This document shows, piece after piece, positions 1-7,154 of a DNA stretch of 10,000 nucleotides. The notes below the pieces were generated by a model. The model did no database searches. It was not told where the DNA came from and was given only the letters and a program-made list of their open reading frames with translations. Source of the stretch: Zymomonas sp. (GTDB lineage Bacteria > Pseudomonadota > Alphaproteobacteria > Sphingomonadales > Sphingomonadaceae); the NCBI RefSeq assembly GCF_020216885.1, contig NZ_JAIWON010000065.1:1-10000 (forward strand), written 5' to 3'. Position numbers and translations under genes: made by a program. Within the stretch, counting starts at the first letter, position 1, and each line of letters starts with the position of its first letter.

Positions 1-463
1 AATTATTGGTCAGAAAGACATTGCGGGCTAATTGCTGTGTGATGGTTGATGCCCCTTGCCAGCGTTTGCCTTGTCCATGGTGAATAATTGCCACCCCGAC
101 AGCCCGCATCATGCCCACCGGATCCACGCCGATATGATAACGGAAACGACGGTCTTCGGTTGCGATCATCGCCTGCGTCATAGATTTCGGGATATCGTTA
201 TACGGAATCCAACGGCCATAGCCGGGACCCATATTGACGATAACCGTGCCGTCATTCGAGTGAACCCGAATGGTTTGACCATTGGGAGAAGCCTTCAGCT
301 TGTCAAAGTCAGGCAGGCTACTTTTGGTTGTATAAACAGCTATTCCCAAAAGCACAGCCAAGACCAAGATAATCGTCGCCAATATGCCACCGACGATCAA
401 GGCAAGGCGCAAGGCTCTTCTTTGGGGGCGGTTTTGAGGGTTTTTTGAAGGTTTGCGGCTCAT
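1..463 (-). CDS. Class A penicillin-binding protein (PBP1A-like), N-terminal part, cut by window edge
   Basis: This is a bifunctional peptidoglycan synthase of the inner membrane that polymerises lipid II and cross-links the strands. Only about 154 N-terminal residues are inside the window. A short basic cytoplasmic head (residues 1-20) is followed by one membrane anchor (about 20-45). Then comes the start of a glycosyltransferase-51 domain. Its first motif reads EDRRFRYHIGVD, with the likely catalytic Glu at residue 103. The second motif, GASTITQQLARN, is at 137-148. Both are diagnostic for the family. The transpeptidase domain must lie beyond base 1, so PBP1A versus a related class A paralogue cannot be settled here. 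The ATG at 463 has no clear Shine-Dalgarno. It lies 30 bases after the stop of the upstream membrane-protein gene on the same strand, so co-transcription or translational coupling is plausible. Confidence 0.93.
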   Translation of the reverse strand, partial: MSRKPSKNPQNRPQRRALRLALIVGGILATIILVLAVLLGIAVYTTKSSLPDFDKLKASPNGQTIRVHSNDGTVIVNMGPGYGRWIPYNDIPKSMTQAMIATEDRRFRYHIGVDPVGMMRAVGVAIIHHGQGKRWQGASTITQQLARNVFLTNN

Positions 464-493
464 TTCAGGGTCAATTAAAGAGAAAAGGGAGCA

Positions 494-2464
494 TCAATTA
501 TGCTGACGGGAGGCTGCATTCGCAGCGGCTTTAACGCGCCATAAGCGAAAAGGCGATTCTTTTGGTAACGGCATGGCTTCCAGCCACGGTGGCACCTGAC
601 CTTTTGCGAGCTGCGCGTAAAATCCATTCTTGGCTTCATTAAGGTAAATTGAGGATTCGGGCATCCCCGGACAAATCAATACCAGACTAATCGCGTGCCG
701 TCTTATAATATTTTCTGCCTGTTCGGAGCTACCCCGAAAAGCATGATGCACGTCCAAAATAGCCTCTCCATTACGATGATACGGGCCTGCAATCGCCTGA
801 TGATGGGTCATTGCAATAAGGCGGGGAGCAAAATCGATAAAGGTTAAAATATTGGCTTGCGGGATGGCTTCAATGGATTTCAGTGCCGGAATAGTCGGGC
901 ATCGTCGCTCTGGGTGGGACGGCGTTTTATTCTCACTGACTTTGTGATTTCCTTCTGCTTGATGAGAAGGCAATGTGCTGCTTTTGGAAAATAGATTTTT
1001 AAAGAAAGGTTTATAATGCCCTTGATGCGTATATTCGACTATTTTTAGAGGAATAAAGCTACTGGCAACAGCCAAAACAGAAAGAATGACAAGCGCATAC
1101 CCCAACATTCCCGCATATGTTTTCTGTTTATCTAGCTTTTTCACAAGAGTCATAATCAGCCAGCAACAAGTAGGCACTGCCAATAATTGCGCCGCCGGCG
1201 ACGTTCTTGTCTGCCATGCTGTCATCGCCAAGGCTGATAGAAAAATGAGGGCTAGATTGAGCCATCCTCCAATTCTAGGAGAAAAACGGTTATTCCATAA
1301 GGCCGGAAACAGCGAGATCAGTCCAACAATCGGTAAAGACAGAATAAGCACGATAACTTTGATATCGCGACTATAAACCGGTTTGGCTTCCCCGACATGT
1401 GACATCCACAATTTATATAATTCTGGCGATATCGCTTCTGGTCGTCCAAGACATTGCGGCCAGCTATAGGCAAAAATACCGATGATAAAAAGACCCGCGA
1501 TAACAGCTGCCGAAAGCCGAAATGCCCATCCCGCACGGATAGAAGCGATGAGTGCGACCGATAGTCCACCGCCTATCGTTGCTGTCAGCCAAACCGGAGA
1601 AAGCGCATCACAAACCGGTGCTCTATTGGCATAGGAAGCAAAGATAAGCCAACCGATCAAACTGGTTAAGGCCAGAGTAAAGCCATAATATTTTAAGGCT
1701 TGGGCATAACGAATATTTTTAACCCAAAATAACGTCTGCATACCGGCCGCAAGCGCAATATAAGGCAGGATTTCAAGGCCAATGACTAAAGATAAAGTAG
1801 AAGAAAGCGCAACTGTAACAGCACCTCTTTCCCTGTCGGGATCTGCATTTCCGGCGATAATCAGACTAAGAAAAGCAAGCTGCCAACCATGATGATCTAT
1901 CCGCAGGGGTAAAAACATTCCCAATGTCAGACCAGCGCAGAGCAGCAGGCAGTTGGCAACCAAAAAACTCTGTTCACCGACCAGACGACGGCATGTAAGC
2001 GCGTTACCAAAAAAGAGAATCCCCAAAGGAAGAAGAGGGGCTATTGCTGTTCCAAAACGAATAGATCCCATGCTGCCAAGAAAGGGTTGGCTTATGGCAA
2101 TTAAGGCTGCGATAGGAAGATCAACTAGGCGCGACCAATGAATATTGGCACCTTTTGGAGGGTTAAGTCGATGTTGTTGTAAGTCGAACCATCCCTGACC
2201 ATGAAGCCAGTCTCTGACTTCCGCAAGGCGGAGATTGTCATCGGTGTCGGAAAGAGAAAGCCAATAAATAGCATGGCGATGGGTATAGAGAAGAAAGGCT
2301 GCCGTTAAAACCCAGAATAGGCAGGTAATAAGCCTCCAATAATGCCGACTAATCTGATCCCATAACAGACCTTTTTGACTGTTATTTAGAGATGAGAAAG
2401 GTATCACTCTCACTTTTTTGAGAGTGGATATCAAAGATTTATTTGAATTGTCTTTGTTCATCAT
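494..2464 (-). CDS. Large multi-pass membrane protein, GT-C glycosyltransferase-like, function unknown
   Basis: The protein has 656 residues. A basic cytoplasmic N-terminus (1-42) is followed by about a dozen hydrophobic segments between residues 43 and 472. A soluble tail follows (about 475-656), probably periplasmic. The first loop after membrane segment one carries an acidic motif, DTDDNLR (73-79), and then HWSRLVD (109-115). Another conserved-looking block, RIDHHGWQ, is at 188-195, and GLEILPY is at 229-235. An acidic first external loop followed by many helices and a soluble C-terminal domain is the plan of GT-C enzymes such as STT3 and PMT, which take sugar from polyprenyl-linked donors. 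I know similar uncharacterised proteins in alphaproteobacteria, but not a proven function. The tail contains a characteristic stretch at 546-565 (APRLIAMTHH followed by AIAGPYHRN). Starts at 2464 and 2461 are adjacent ATGs and cannot be told apart. The gene is probably co-transcribed with the downstream penicillin-binding protein. Confidence 0.85.
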   Translation of the reverse strand: MMNKDNSNKSLISTLKKVRVIPFSSLNNSQKGLLWDQISRHYWRLITCLFWVLTAAFLLYTHRHAIYWLSLSDTDDNLRLAEVRDWLHGQGWFDLQQHRLNPPKGANIHWSRLVDLPIAALIAISQPFLGSMGSIRFGTAIAPLLPLGILFFGNALTCRRLVGEQSFLVANCLLLCAGLTLGMFLPLRIDHHGWQLAFLSLIIAGNADPDRERGAVTVALSSTLSLVIGLEILPYIALAAGMQTLFWVKNIRYAQALKYYGFTLALTSLIGWLIFASYANRAPVCDALSPVWLTATIGGGLSVALIASIRAGWAFRLSAAVIAGLFIIGIFAYSWPQCLGRPEAISPELYKLWMSHVGEAKPVYSRDIKVIVLILSLPIVGLISLFPALWNNRFSPRIGGWLNLALIFLSALAMTAWQTRTSPAAQLLAVPTCCWLIMTLVKKLDKQKTYAGMLGYALVILSVLAVASSFIPLKIVEYTHQGHYKPFFKNLFSKSSTLPSHQAEGNHKVSENKTPSHPERRCPTIPALKSIEAIPQANILTFIDFAPRLIAMTHHQAIAGPYHRNGEAILDVHHAFRGSSEQAENIIRRHAISLVLICPGMPESSIYLNEAKNGFYAQLAKGQVPPWLEAMPLPKESPFRLWRVKAAANAASRQHN

Positions 2465-2467
2465 TAA

Positions 2468-2488
2468 CGGAAATCTTCGTTATTTCCG
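2468..2488 (-). promoter_or_regulatory. Inverted repeat over the ribosome-binding region of the GT-C-like gene
   Basis: Two perfect 7-base arms (CGGAAAT and ATTTCCG) are separated by a 7-base loop. On the transcribed minus strand the hairpin ends 3 bases before the first of two adjacent ATG codons (2464 and 2461). No other Shine-Dalgarno-like sequence is visible, so the hairpin covers the region where the ribosome would bind. It could reduce or regulate translation, or be an operator-like palindrome. The repeat is seen in the sequence; its function is inference. Confidence 0.35.
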
Positions 2489-2685
2489 AAATACAAATTC
2501 ATAGCGAATGCCTTTACCCCCACCCAATATTATTGATTCTGCCTATGAACGACCGGTAAAATAAAATATTTATGGATCGGGCTTTAATCTTTTCTCTGGC
2601 TGATGCAATAGCGATCATATTCGGTCGCCATCTGTCTAAAAACAAATTTTGACCGGTTCCAATAAATATGAAGAAATGAGGTCTA

Positions 2686-3132
2686 ATGTATCGGTCTCTT
2701 TGGTTAAAGCTAGAGAATTTTCTTGATGAAGAAAAGCGTTTGTTTCTGGGGCAAGTTATTCGTTTTGGCCTTACCGGAGGTTTTACCACTTTTCTGAATG
2801 CCGCTATTTATTATATCGGTGCCAAATGGGGGCATATGGCTCCTTTATTCTCGAATTTTATCGGTTACCTCGTGGCTATGATTGTGGGCTATTTGCTCCA
2901 TAACTATTTCAGCTTTCGGGGACATGGCTGCCAAGATCGCCATTGGCAGCTTTTTTTACGCTTTTCTCTTGCTTCTTTATTGGGACTGGGGCTCAACAGC
3001 TTTTGGGTAGGCTGTATGGTCAATTATCTCCATCTCATGAAATGGACGCCCCTGCCTTTTATGGTTTTTGTAACGCCGCTCGTCAGCTTTTGGTTGAATC
3101 GCCGCTGGGTTTTTCGACCGTCTAAAAAATGA
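2686..3132 (+). CDS. GtrA-family membrane protein
   Basis: This 148-residue protein of the inner membrane has four predicted helices, at about 24-45, 52-75, 91-113 and 120-140. The spacing and the typical family signatures are present: QVIRFGLTGGFTTFLNAAIY near 23-42, NFIGYLVAMIVGYLLHNYFSF near 57-77, and a C-terminal WLNRRWVF at 136-143. GtrA-like proteins are found with glycosyltransferases that make or use bactoprenol-linked sugars. They are proposed to flip the lipid-linked sugar, though direct proof is limited. The ATG at 2686 is preceded by a GAGGT at 2678-2682 with short spacing. The gene diverges from the GT-C-like gene on its left and converges with the second GT-C-like gene, leaving only 17 bases between stops. 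A GtrA domain occurs again 2 kb away, fused to a GT2 enzyme. This suggests both serve one lipid-linked sugar pathway. Confidence 0.92.
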   Translation: MYRSLWLKLENFLDEEKRLFLGQVIRFGLTGGFTTFLNAAIYYIGAKWGHMAPLFSNFIGYLVAMIVGYLLHNYFSFRGHGCQDRHWQLFLRFSLASLLGLGLNSFWVGCMVNYLHLMKWTPLPFMVFVTPLVSFWLNRRWVFRPSKK

Positions 3133-3149
3133 ACATAGCCTAGTCGCCC

Positions 3150-4775
3150 TTATTTTACGGCAGGCACGGCCTTGGGCTTTGATCCGCTTTTGGGGGGAGA
3201 AAGCATAGGGCTAGTTGTCGTAAAGCGATGATCTATTTTATATAAAATACCATTTTCGCCCGACCATATCGGTATCAGGTCATCTTCATGAGGCCACAAA
3301 GACGAGGGTATATCCATAAGCCAGAAATAATCGAAAGCCTGTCTTGGAAAAGATTCCAAGGTTTTATCGAGATCGGCTGATCCTCTAAAACGACATTGAC
3401 GCGGATAAAGTGATTGAGATGGGTCGTGAATAAATCTTTTTGCCTCTGGAAAATGAATTGTCAGTAATTGCTGACCAGCTATTGCCCATTCACTATTGGT
3501 AAAAGCGTCTTTTCTGACCGTTGCCATGGCGGGTAAATGGCTCATATGGTTGCTGACCCATGTCATAAGGCAGGGTGTGGAAACCATAGCCAAAACTCGT
3601 GATCCGGGAGCCATGAAATCAACCGCTTTAAGCTGTTTTTGGTAGCCTTGGTCATAAAACCAAAAGCTGACTGTGGTCGCCGCGGTTCTTATAGTGAAAA
3701 ACAGACAGGCTGCTATGGCGGCTATTCTTGCAAAATTTTGGTTTTTGGGCGCCTTCAACCCGACCAAGGCTAACGCAAAAATATAAGGGGCTAGTCGCAT
3801 ATCTGCAAAGGCCGCACTCAGTAGAATCCGAGGTAAACAGATATAGGCGATGAGTAGGATAAAACAGGCGAGTCCCATCGGGGGAGCCAGTCGCAAACGC
3901 CCTAAAAGAAGAATGAAACAAGCGACACCGATAGAGGCAATGTCAAAATTTTGCCAGCGATCTCGTAATGCGGAAAGAACCCATTCTATTTTAAGATCAA
4001 ATCGGAACCAGTCGCCATTTCCATCACTGACATGGCCAGAACGCCATAAAATCATCAGTAAAATAGGGGGCAGCAAGGGCAGCATCGCCAAAGCTGATTT
4101 ATAGCCTGCTTGAAATAGCGCGGATAAAATTGGCTGATTATTCCGCCTAGCGTGGCGGTAATTATTTGAAAAATCAGCCGAAAAACAGAGTAAGCCCAAG
4201 ATGCCCCAGCCATAGCTATGACATGACCAGATAATAATCCCGAAGGGTATAAAGATGAAGGCTCTTAAATAAGGGCTGTTTTTCAGGGTTATCCACAAGG
4301 CAAAGGCATTGAATGTCAGTGCCATGGATAGGCAATAATTCAAAAAACCGAACTGGAAAGGGAAACCATAGATAAAAGGCAGCGCAAAAGCAGCGGTAGG
4401 CGGAATTTTACCATGCACGGCTTTTGCAACCGCTAACAATCCCGCTGCGGTTACCATAACCATGATGATAACGCCGATTTTCAACCCCAATTCTAGCCCA
4501 AATAAATGGGCAAGCGGGATAATAAAAAGGTCAAAACCAAGATTGCCGACTAGATGCCAATCGAAACTATACCACTGATGCAGCCATGGCGATTGGTGAA
4601 TACCCAGTTCAACCCGATATCGCCCAAGATGGCCGGGGGCATCCGTAATCGGAGGCAATTCCGGCCATAACAAAGGCACAGCAGAAAGCAGGATCAGACC
4701 CAAAATATAAAAAGGATTCTGCCACCAGTCGCTGTTTTTAAATGAAGATCGGGATGCAGGTCGAAAAGAAAACAT
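3150..4775 (-). CDS. Second multi-pass membrane protein, GT-C-like, function unknown
   Basis: The product has 541 residues from the ATG at 4775. That start is preferred because AGGAAAAAGGA lies just upstream, about 11 bases from the ATG. A TTG at 4811 would add 12 residues but has no ribosome-binding site. Near the N-terminus a membrane helix (about 22-38) leads to an external loop with ITDAPGHLGRYR (about 43-54), an acidic first-loop motif as seen in GT-C transferases. About ten more hydrophobic segments follow, including the block FADMRLAPYIFALAL. A soluble C-terminal domain of roughly 165 residues comes next, with a proline- and lysine-rich end. The order of parts mirrors the 656-residue protein at 494-2464, although the sequences are not obviously alike. 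It may be a lipid-linked-sugar glycosyltransferase, but no substrate can be named. I do not recognise a characterised homologue. Confidence 0.82.
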   Translation of the reverse strand: MFSFRPASRSSFKNSDWWQNPFYILGLILLSAVPLLWPELPPITDAPGHLGRYRVELGIHQSPWLHQWYSFDWHLVGNLGFDLFIIPLAHLFGLELGLKIGVIIMVMVTAAGLLAVAKAVHGKIPPTAAFALPFIYGFPFQFGFLNYCLSMALTFNAFALWITLKNSPYLRAFIFIPFGIIIWSCHSYGWGILGLLCFSADFSNNYRHARRNNQPILSALFQAGYKSALAMLPLLPPILLMILWRSGHVSDGNGDWFRFDLKIEWVLSALRDRWQNFDIASIGVACFILLLGRLRLAPPMGLACFILLIAYICLPRILLSAAFADMRLAPYIFALALVGLKAPKNQNFARIAAIAACLFFTIRTAATTVSFWFYDQGYQKQLKAVDFMAPGSRVLAMVSTPCLMTWVSNHMSHLPAMATVRKDAFTNSEWAIAGQQLLTIHFPEAKRFIHDPSQSLYPRQCRFRGSADLDKTLESFPRQAFDYFWLMDIPSSLWPHEDDLIPIWSGENGILYKIDHRFTTTSPMLSPPKSGSKPKAVPAVK

Positions 4776-4827
4776 TGCCGCGCTTATCCTTTTTCCTGTT
4801 CCGATGTGCAAGATGATTTGCTTTTTT

Positions 4828-4833
4828 TGTATA
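4828..4833 (-). promoter_or_regulatory. Possible -10 element for the second GT-C-like gene
   Basis: On the minus strand the hexamer reads TATACA, one base from the sigma-70 -10 consensus. No good -35 partner is visible at 17 bases. A transcript starting just downstream, near 4821, would give a leader of about 45 bases to the ATG at 4775. It would leave the alternative TTG at 4811 almost at the 5' end, which supports the shorter protein. This is a weak call based on one hexamer in AT-rich sequence. Confidence 0.25.
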
Positions 4834-4973
4834 AAAAATGCTTAGGGTAAAAAGAGTGAGGACAGAATAAAATTAAAAAAACGATAATCTCTCTTTTGAA
4901 CTTTGACCTTAACGCCTAAAAGGCTCCTCTATTCAATTCAGGCTAACCCCTCGCGATTAGGACGCGCTCTTTA

Positions 4974-6143
4974 ATGCATGATGATACCGTGAACCAACCG
5001 ATATCTTCTCTTTCTGCGGAAATAAACCAGAAGAATAAAAATTTTATGCCGATGTTATCGGTGGTTATTCCCACCTATAACGAAAAGGGGAATATCGCTG
5101 CTTTAGTCGAGGCTGTCAGAGATGCCTTAGGGGATATCCCGTGGGAAATGATTGTTGTTGACGATGATAGTCCTGATAAAACCTATGAATTAGCCTTTCA
5201 GTTAGCCCATAAAGAACCTCGTCTTCATTGTATCAGAAGAGTCGGTCGTCGCGGTTTGTCTTCGGCTGTCGTGGAAGGCGCTTTGGCCTCCAATGGTGAT
5301 TTTATCGCGGTGATGGATGCCGATTTTCAGCATGACGAGAAAATGCTGAAATCCATGTATGAAAAGATGATCGCTAAAAAAGCTGATCTGGTTGTCGGAA
5401 CGCGTTATGCGGGTGATGGCGGTGTCGGAAATTGGGACGAAACCCGACGGCAAATGAGTGATTTTGCAACAAGGGTTAGTCGTATTCTGATCGGTAACAA
5501 GACATCTGACCCGATGAGTGGCTTTTTTATGCTGCGCCGTGAGGTTGTTGAGGCATCAGTTTATGATTTATCGCAACAGGGTTATAAAATTCTGTTGGAT
5601 ATTATCAGTTCGGCTCCAATGCCTTTGCATATTGAAGAGGTTTCTTACGTCTTCAGAAATCGGCGTGAAGGCGAAAGCAAGATCAGCTTGCAGGTCATGG
5701 CTGAATTCCTGTTTCAGATCATTGAGAAAATGTCTCATGGTTTGATTCCGGGGCGTTTTGTTCTTTTTAGTGCTGTCGGTGCGCTTGGTCTTTGTGTCCA
5801 TCTAGGGATTTTGTTTTTACTGAAATCTTATCACGTCGCTTTTTTGCCAGCGCAAACGGCAGCTATCGGCTGTGCGATGCTGTTTAACTTCTTTGTTAAT
5901 AATGAGCTGACCTATCGTGACCGGAAATTAAAAGGTTGGGCTTTTATTCCGGGGTTAATTCTCTTCTGCCTGATTTGCAGCATTGGTGCTTTAGCCAATA
6001 TCGGAGTTGCTGAGCTCGCTATTCATCAGACATCCAGTTGGTCTTTAGCGGGCTTGGCAGGGGCATTGATTGGGGCTGCTTTCAATTTTGGGGCTGCAAG
6101 CAAATTGATCTGGGAAAGAGTCAAAAAGCCAAAAAGAAAATAG
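4974..6143 (+). CDS. Polyprenyl-phosphate hexose synthase (DPM1-like GT2) fused to a GtrA domain
   Basis: This 389-residue protein has two domains. Residues about 27-250 are a family 2 glycosyltransferase of the dolichol-phosphate mannose synthase type. They show LSVVIPTYNEKGNI at 28-41, VVDDDSPDKT at 61-70, the metal-binding-type DAD at 115-117, SDPMSGFFMLRR at 178-189 and RNRREGESKIS at 228-238. Residues about 260-385 are a GtrA-like membrane domain with four helices and the typical NFFVNNELTYRD. By family knowledge, the enzyme transfers a hexose from a nucleotide sugar to a polyprenyl phosphate on the cytoplasmic face. The fused membrane domain may anchor the product or help it cross. The sugar cannot be read from sequence. 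The ATG at 4974 has TAGGA 11 bases upstream. A later in-frame ATG at residue 25 lacks a site. No close downstream gene partner is seen. The neighbours to the left (GtrA and two GT-C-like proteins) fit a shared pathway. Confidence 0.93.
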   Translation: MHDDTVNQPISSLSAEINQKNKNFMPMLSVVIPTYNEKGNIAALVEAVRDALGDIPWEMIVVDDDSPDKTYELAFQLAHKEPRLHCIRRVGRRGLSSAVVEGALASNGDFIAVMDADFQHDEKMLKSMYEKMIAKKADLVVGTRYAGDGGVGNWDETRRQMSDFATRVSRILIGNKTSDPMSGFFMLRREVVEASVYDLSQQGYKILLDIISSAPMPLHIEEVSYVFRNRREGESKISLQVMAEFLFQIIEKMSHGLIPGRFVLFSAVGALGLCVHLGILFLLKSYHVAFLPAQTAAIGCAMLFNFFVNNELTYRDRKLKGWAFIPGLILFCLICSIGALANIGVAELAIHQTSSWSLAGLAGALIGAAFNFGAASKLIWERVKKPKRK

Positions 6144-6161
6144 CGAATTTTATTGGGAATC

Positions 6162-6183
6162 AGTTTTATTAAAAAATAGAACT
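6162..6183 (+). terminator. Weak AT-rich hairpin after the GT2-GtrA gene
   Basis: A nine-pair stem (AGTTTTATT with AATAGAACT, one G-U pair) closes on a four-base A loop, 18 bases after the stop codon. It is followed by GCTTTTAAAG rather than a clean T tract. The stem is AT-rich, so termination would be inefficient. The structure is seen; its role is inferred. Confidence 0.3.
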
Positions 6184-6247
6184 GCTTTTAAAGCTGAAAA
6201 TTGCAGTATAGGCGATATATTCAGCATGGTTCTAGGGTGTCTTTTAT

Positions 6248-6907
6248 ATGCCTATACTTGCAGAACACGTTCTTTTTATTGATGCCGAAGCCATGATTAT
6301 CGACAAACCGGCAGGTTTGCCGGTGACTTCGGTTCGCGATGGTTCTCTCAGCCTTGAAAATTATCTGGCTTCACTCTGTTTCGGCTTCAAACGTTGGCCA
6401 AGTATTGTCCATCGTTTGGATCGAGACACGTCAGGATGCTTATTGCTGGCGCGTAATCCTAAAATGCACCGTCGTTTAAGTGAGGCCTTTAGCCAAGGTC
6501 AGGTGAAAAAATGCTACTGGGCAATTCTGGAGGGCGTGCCAGAGAAGAATGAAGGCATTATAGACCTGCCTTTGTTGAAGATATCTTCGCCTAAAAGTGG
6601 CTGGCGGATTGTAGCAGATGATAAAGGCAAAAGAGCCGTTACCCATTGGGAAATATTGGCCAAAAATAAAGGGCGCAGCTTGGTCGCCTTTCGCCCTGAA
6701 ACCGGACGGACCCATCAATTAAGAGTTCATGCCGCAACAGGGCTAGGTTTACCTATTGTCGGCGACCCATTTTATGGCCGTCATCAAGACGAAAATATTT
6801 CGCGAATGATGCTTCATGCGCATTCCTTAGAAATTGCACGTCTGGAGAAAAATCCAATTGCAGCCGAAGCTCCTTTACCCAAGGCATTTACAGATCTAGG
6901 GTTTTAG
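6248..6907 (+). CDS. RluA-family pseudouridine synthase
   Basis: The 219-residue cytoplasmic enzyme converts a specific uridine in rRNA or tRNA to pseudouridine. The family motif HRLDRDTSG is at 55-63, with the catalytic Asp expected at 58. GRTHQLRVH at 153-161 and GDPFYG at 172-177 are the other conserved RluA blocks. There is no N-terminal S4 RNA-binding domain. The length matches the short RluA subfamily (RluA itself, 23S U746 and tRNA U32) rather than RluC or RluD. Which uridine it modifies cannot be decided from sequence alone. The ATG at 6248 has an AGGG about 10 bases upstream. The gene appears to stand alone, with about 100 bases to the GT2 gene before it and an opposite-strand unit after it. 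Confidence 0.93.
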   Translation: MPILAEHVLFIDAEAMIIDKPAGLPVTSVRDGSLSLENYLASLCFGFKRWPSIVHRLDRDTSGCLLLARNPKMHRRLSEAFSQGQVKKCYWAILEGVPEKNEGIIDLPLLKISSPKSGWRIVADDKGKRAVTHWEILAKNKGRSLVAFRPETGRTHQLRVHAATGLGLPIVGDPFYGRHQDENISRMMLHAHSLEIARLEKNPIAAEAPLPKAFTDLGF

Positions 6908-6918
6908 TTGCCGTAACA

Positions 6919-7035
6919 TCAGAAGGCAGATTTTTTGGCGATTATCATTTCAAGATATCTCCACCGCGGCGGCGACATGGTCATAATCTGACAATGGCTT
7001 TTGCTATCATTTCCTTCGATCAGTTGATCGAGCAT
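6919..7035 (-). CDS. Possible small ORF, 38 residues, downstream of arfB
   Basis: On the minus strand an ATG at 7035 follows a perfect AGGAGG with 8 bases between, one of the best ribosome-binding sites in the window. It opens a 38-codon frame ending in TGA at 6919. The peptide begins MLDQLIEGND, has one Cys, a basic-aromatic stretch PPRWRYLEM and a basic end (AKKSAF). It lies 119 bases after the arfB stop on the same strand, so it could share the arfB transcript. The frame stays open further upstream, back into the end of arfB in a different frame, so a longer product with another start is possible. AGGAGG could then be coincidental coding sequence. I do not recognise the peptide. It may be a real small protein, a remnant of a decayed gene, or chance. 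Confidence 0.4.
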   Translation of the reverse strand: MLDQLIEGNDSKSHCQIMTMSPPRWRYLEMIIAKKSAF

Positions 7036-7096
7036 GGTCTGTGCCTCCTGATAAAAAGAGACAAAAATTTGACGATTATTTAGTTGTCCTCTGCGG

Positions 7097-7136
7097 CCTG
7101 TTATTCGGTTTATCCTGTTATTCGGTTTATCCTGTT
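7097..7136. repeat. 17-base tandem repeat, about 2.4 copies
   Basis: The unit CCTGTTATTCGGTTTAT occurs at 7097-7113 and again, without mismatch, at 7114-7130. It is followed by the partial copy CCTGTT at 7131-7136. It lies between the arfB stop and the possible small ORF. The perfect identity points to a recent duplication by slippage. Because 17 is not a multiple of three, copy change would shift any frame read through it. Confidence 0.9.
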
Positions 7137-7154
7137 TCGCAGGATATTTGCTTT

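Noticed and set aside
56..448. Plus-strand open frame of 130 codons
   Set aside because: It is antisense to the penicillin-binding protein, whose GT51 motifs are unmistakable. The translation has no recognisable domain.
1318..1569. Minus-strand frame of 83 codons inside the GT-C-like gene
   Set aside because: It is an out-of-frame shadow of the 656-residue protein, with no ribosome site or family features.
2514..2789. Minus-strand frame of 91 codons across the gtrA-like start
   Set aside because: It overlaps the gtrA-like gene in antisense, and the basic low-order translation matches no known family. The 221-base gap at 2465-2685 otherwise shows only the hairpin near 2468-2488.
4903..4931. 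TTGACC as a possible -35 for the GT2-GtrA gene
   Set aside because: The hexamer at the expected 17-base spacing (CTCTAT) is a poor -10, so no promoter is called.
6909..6936. Possible terminator after the pseudouridine synthase (TGCC, 12-base loop, GGCA, then T run)
   Set aside because: Only four to five pairs with a large loop. The T run is present but the stem is too weak to call.
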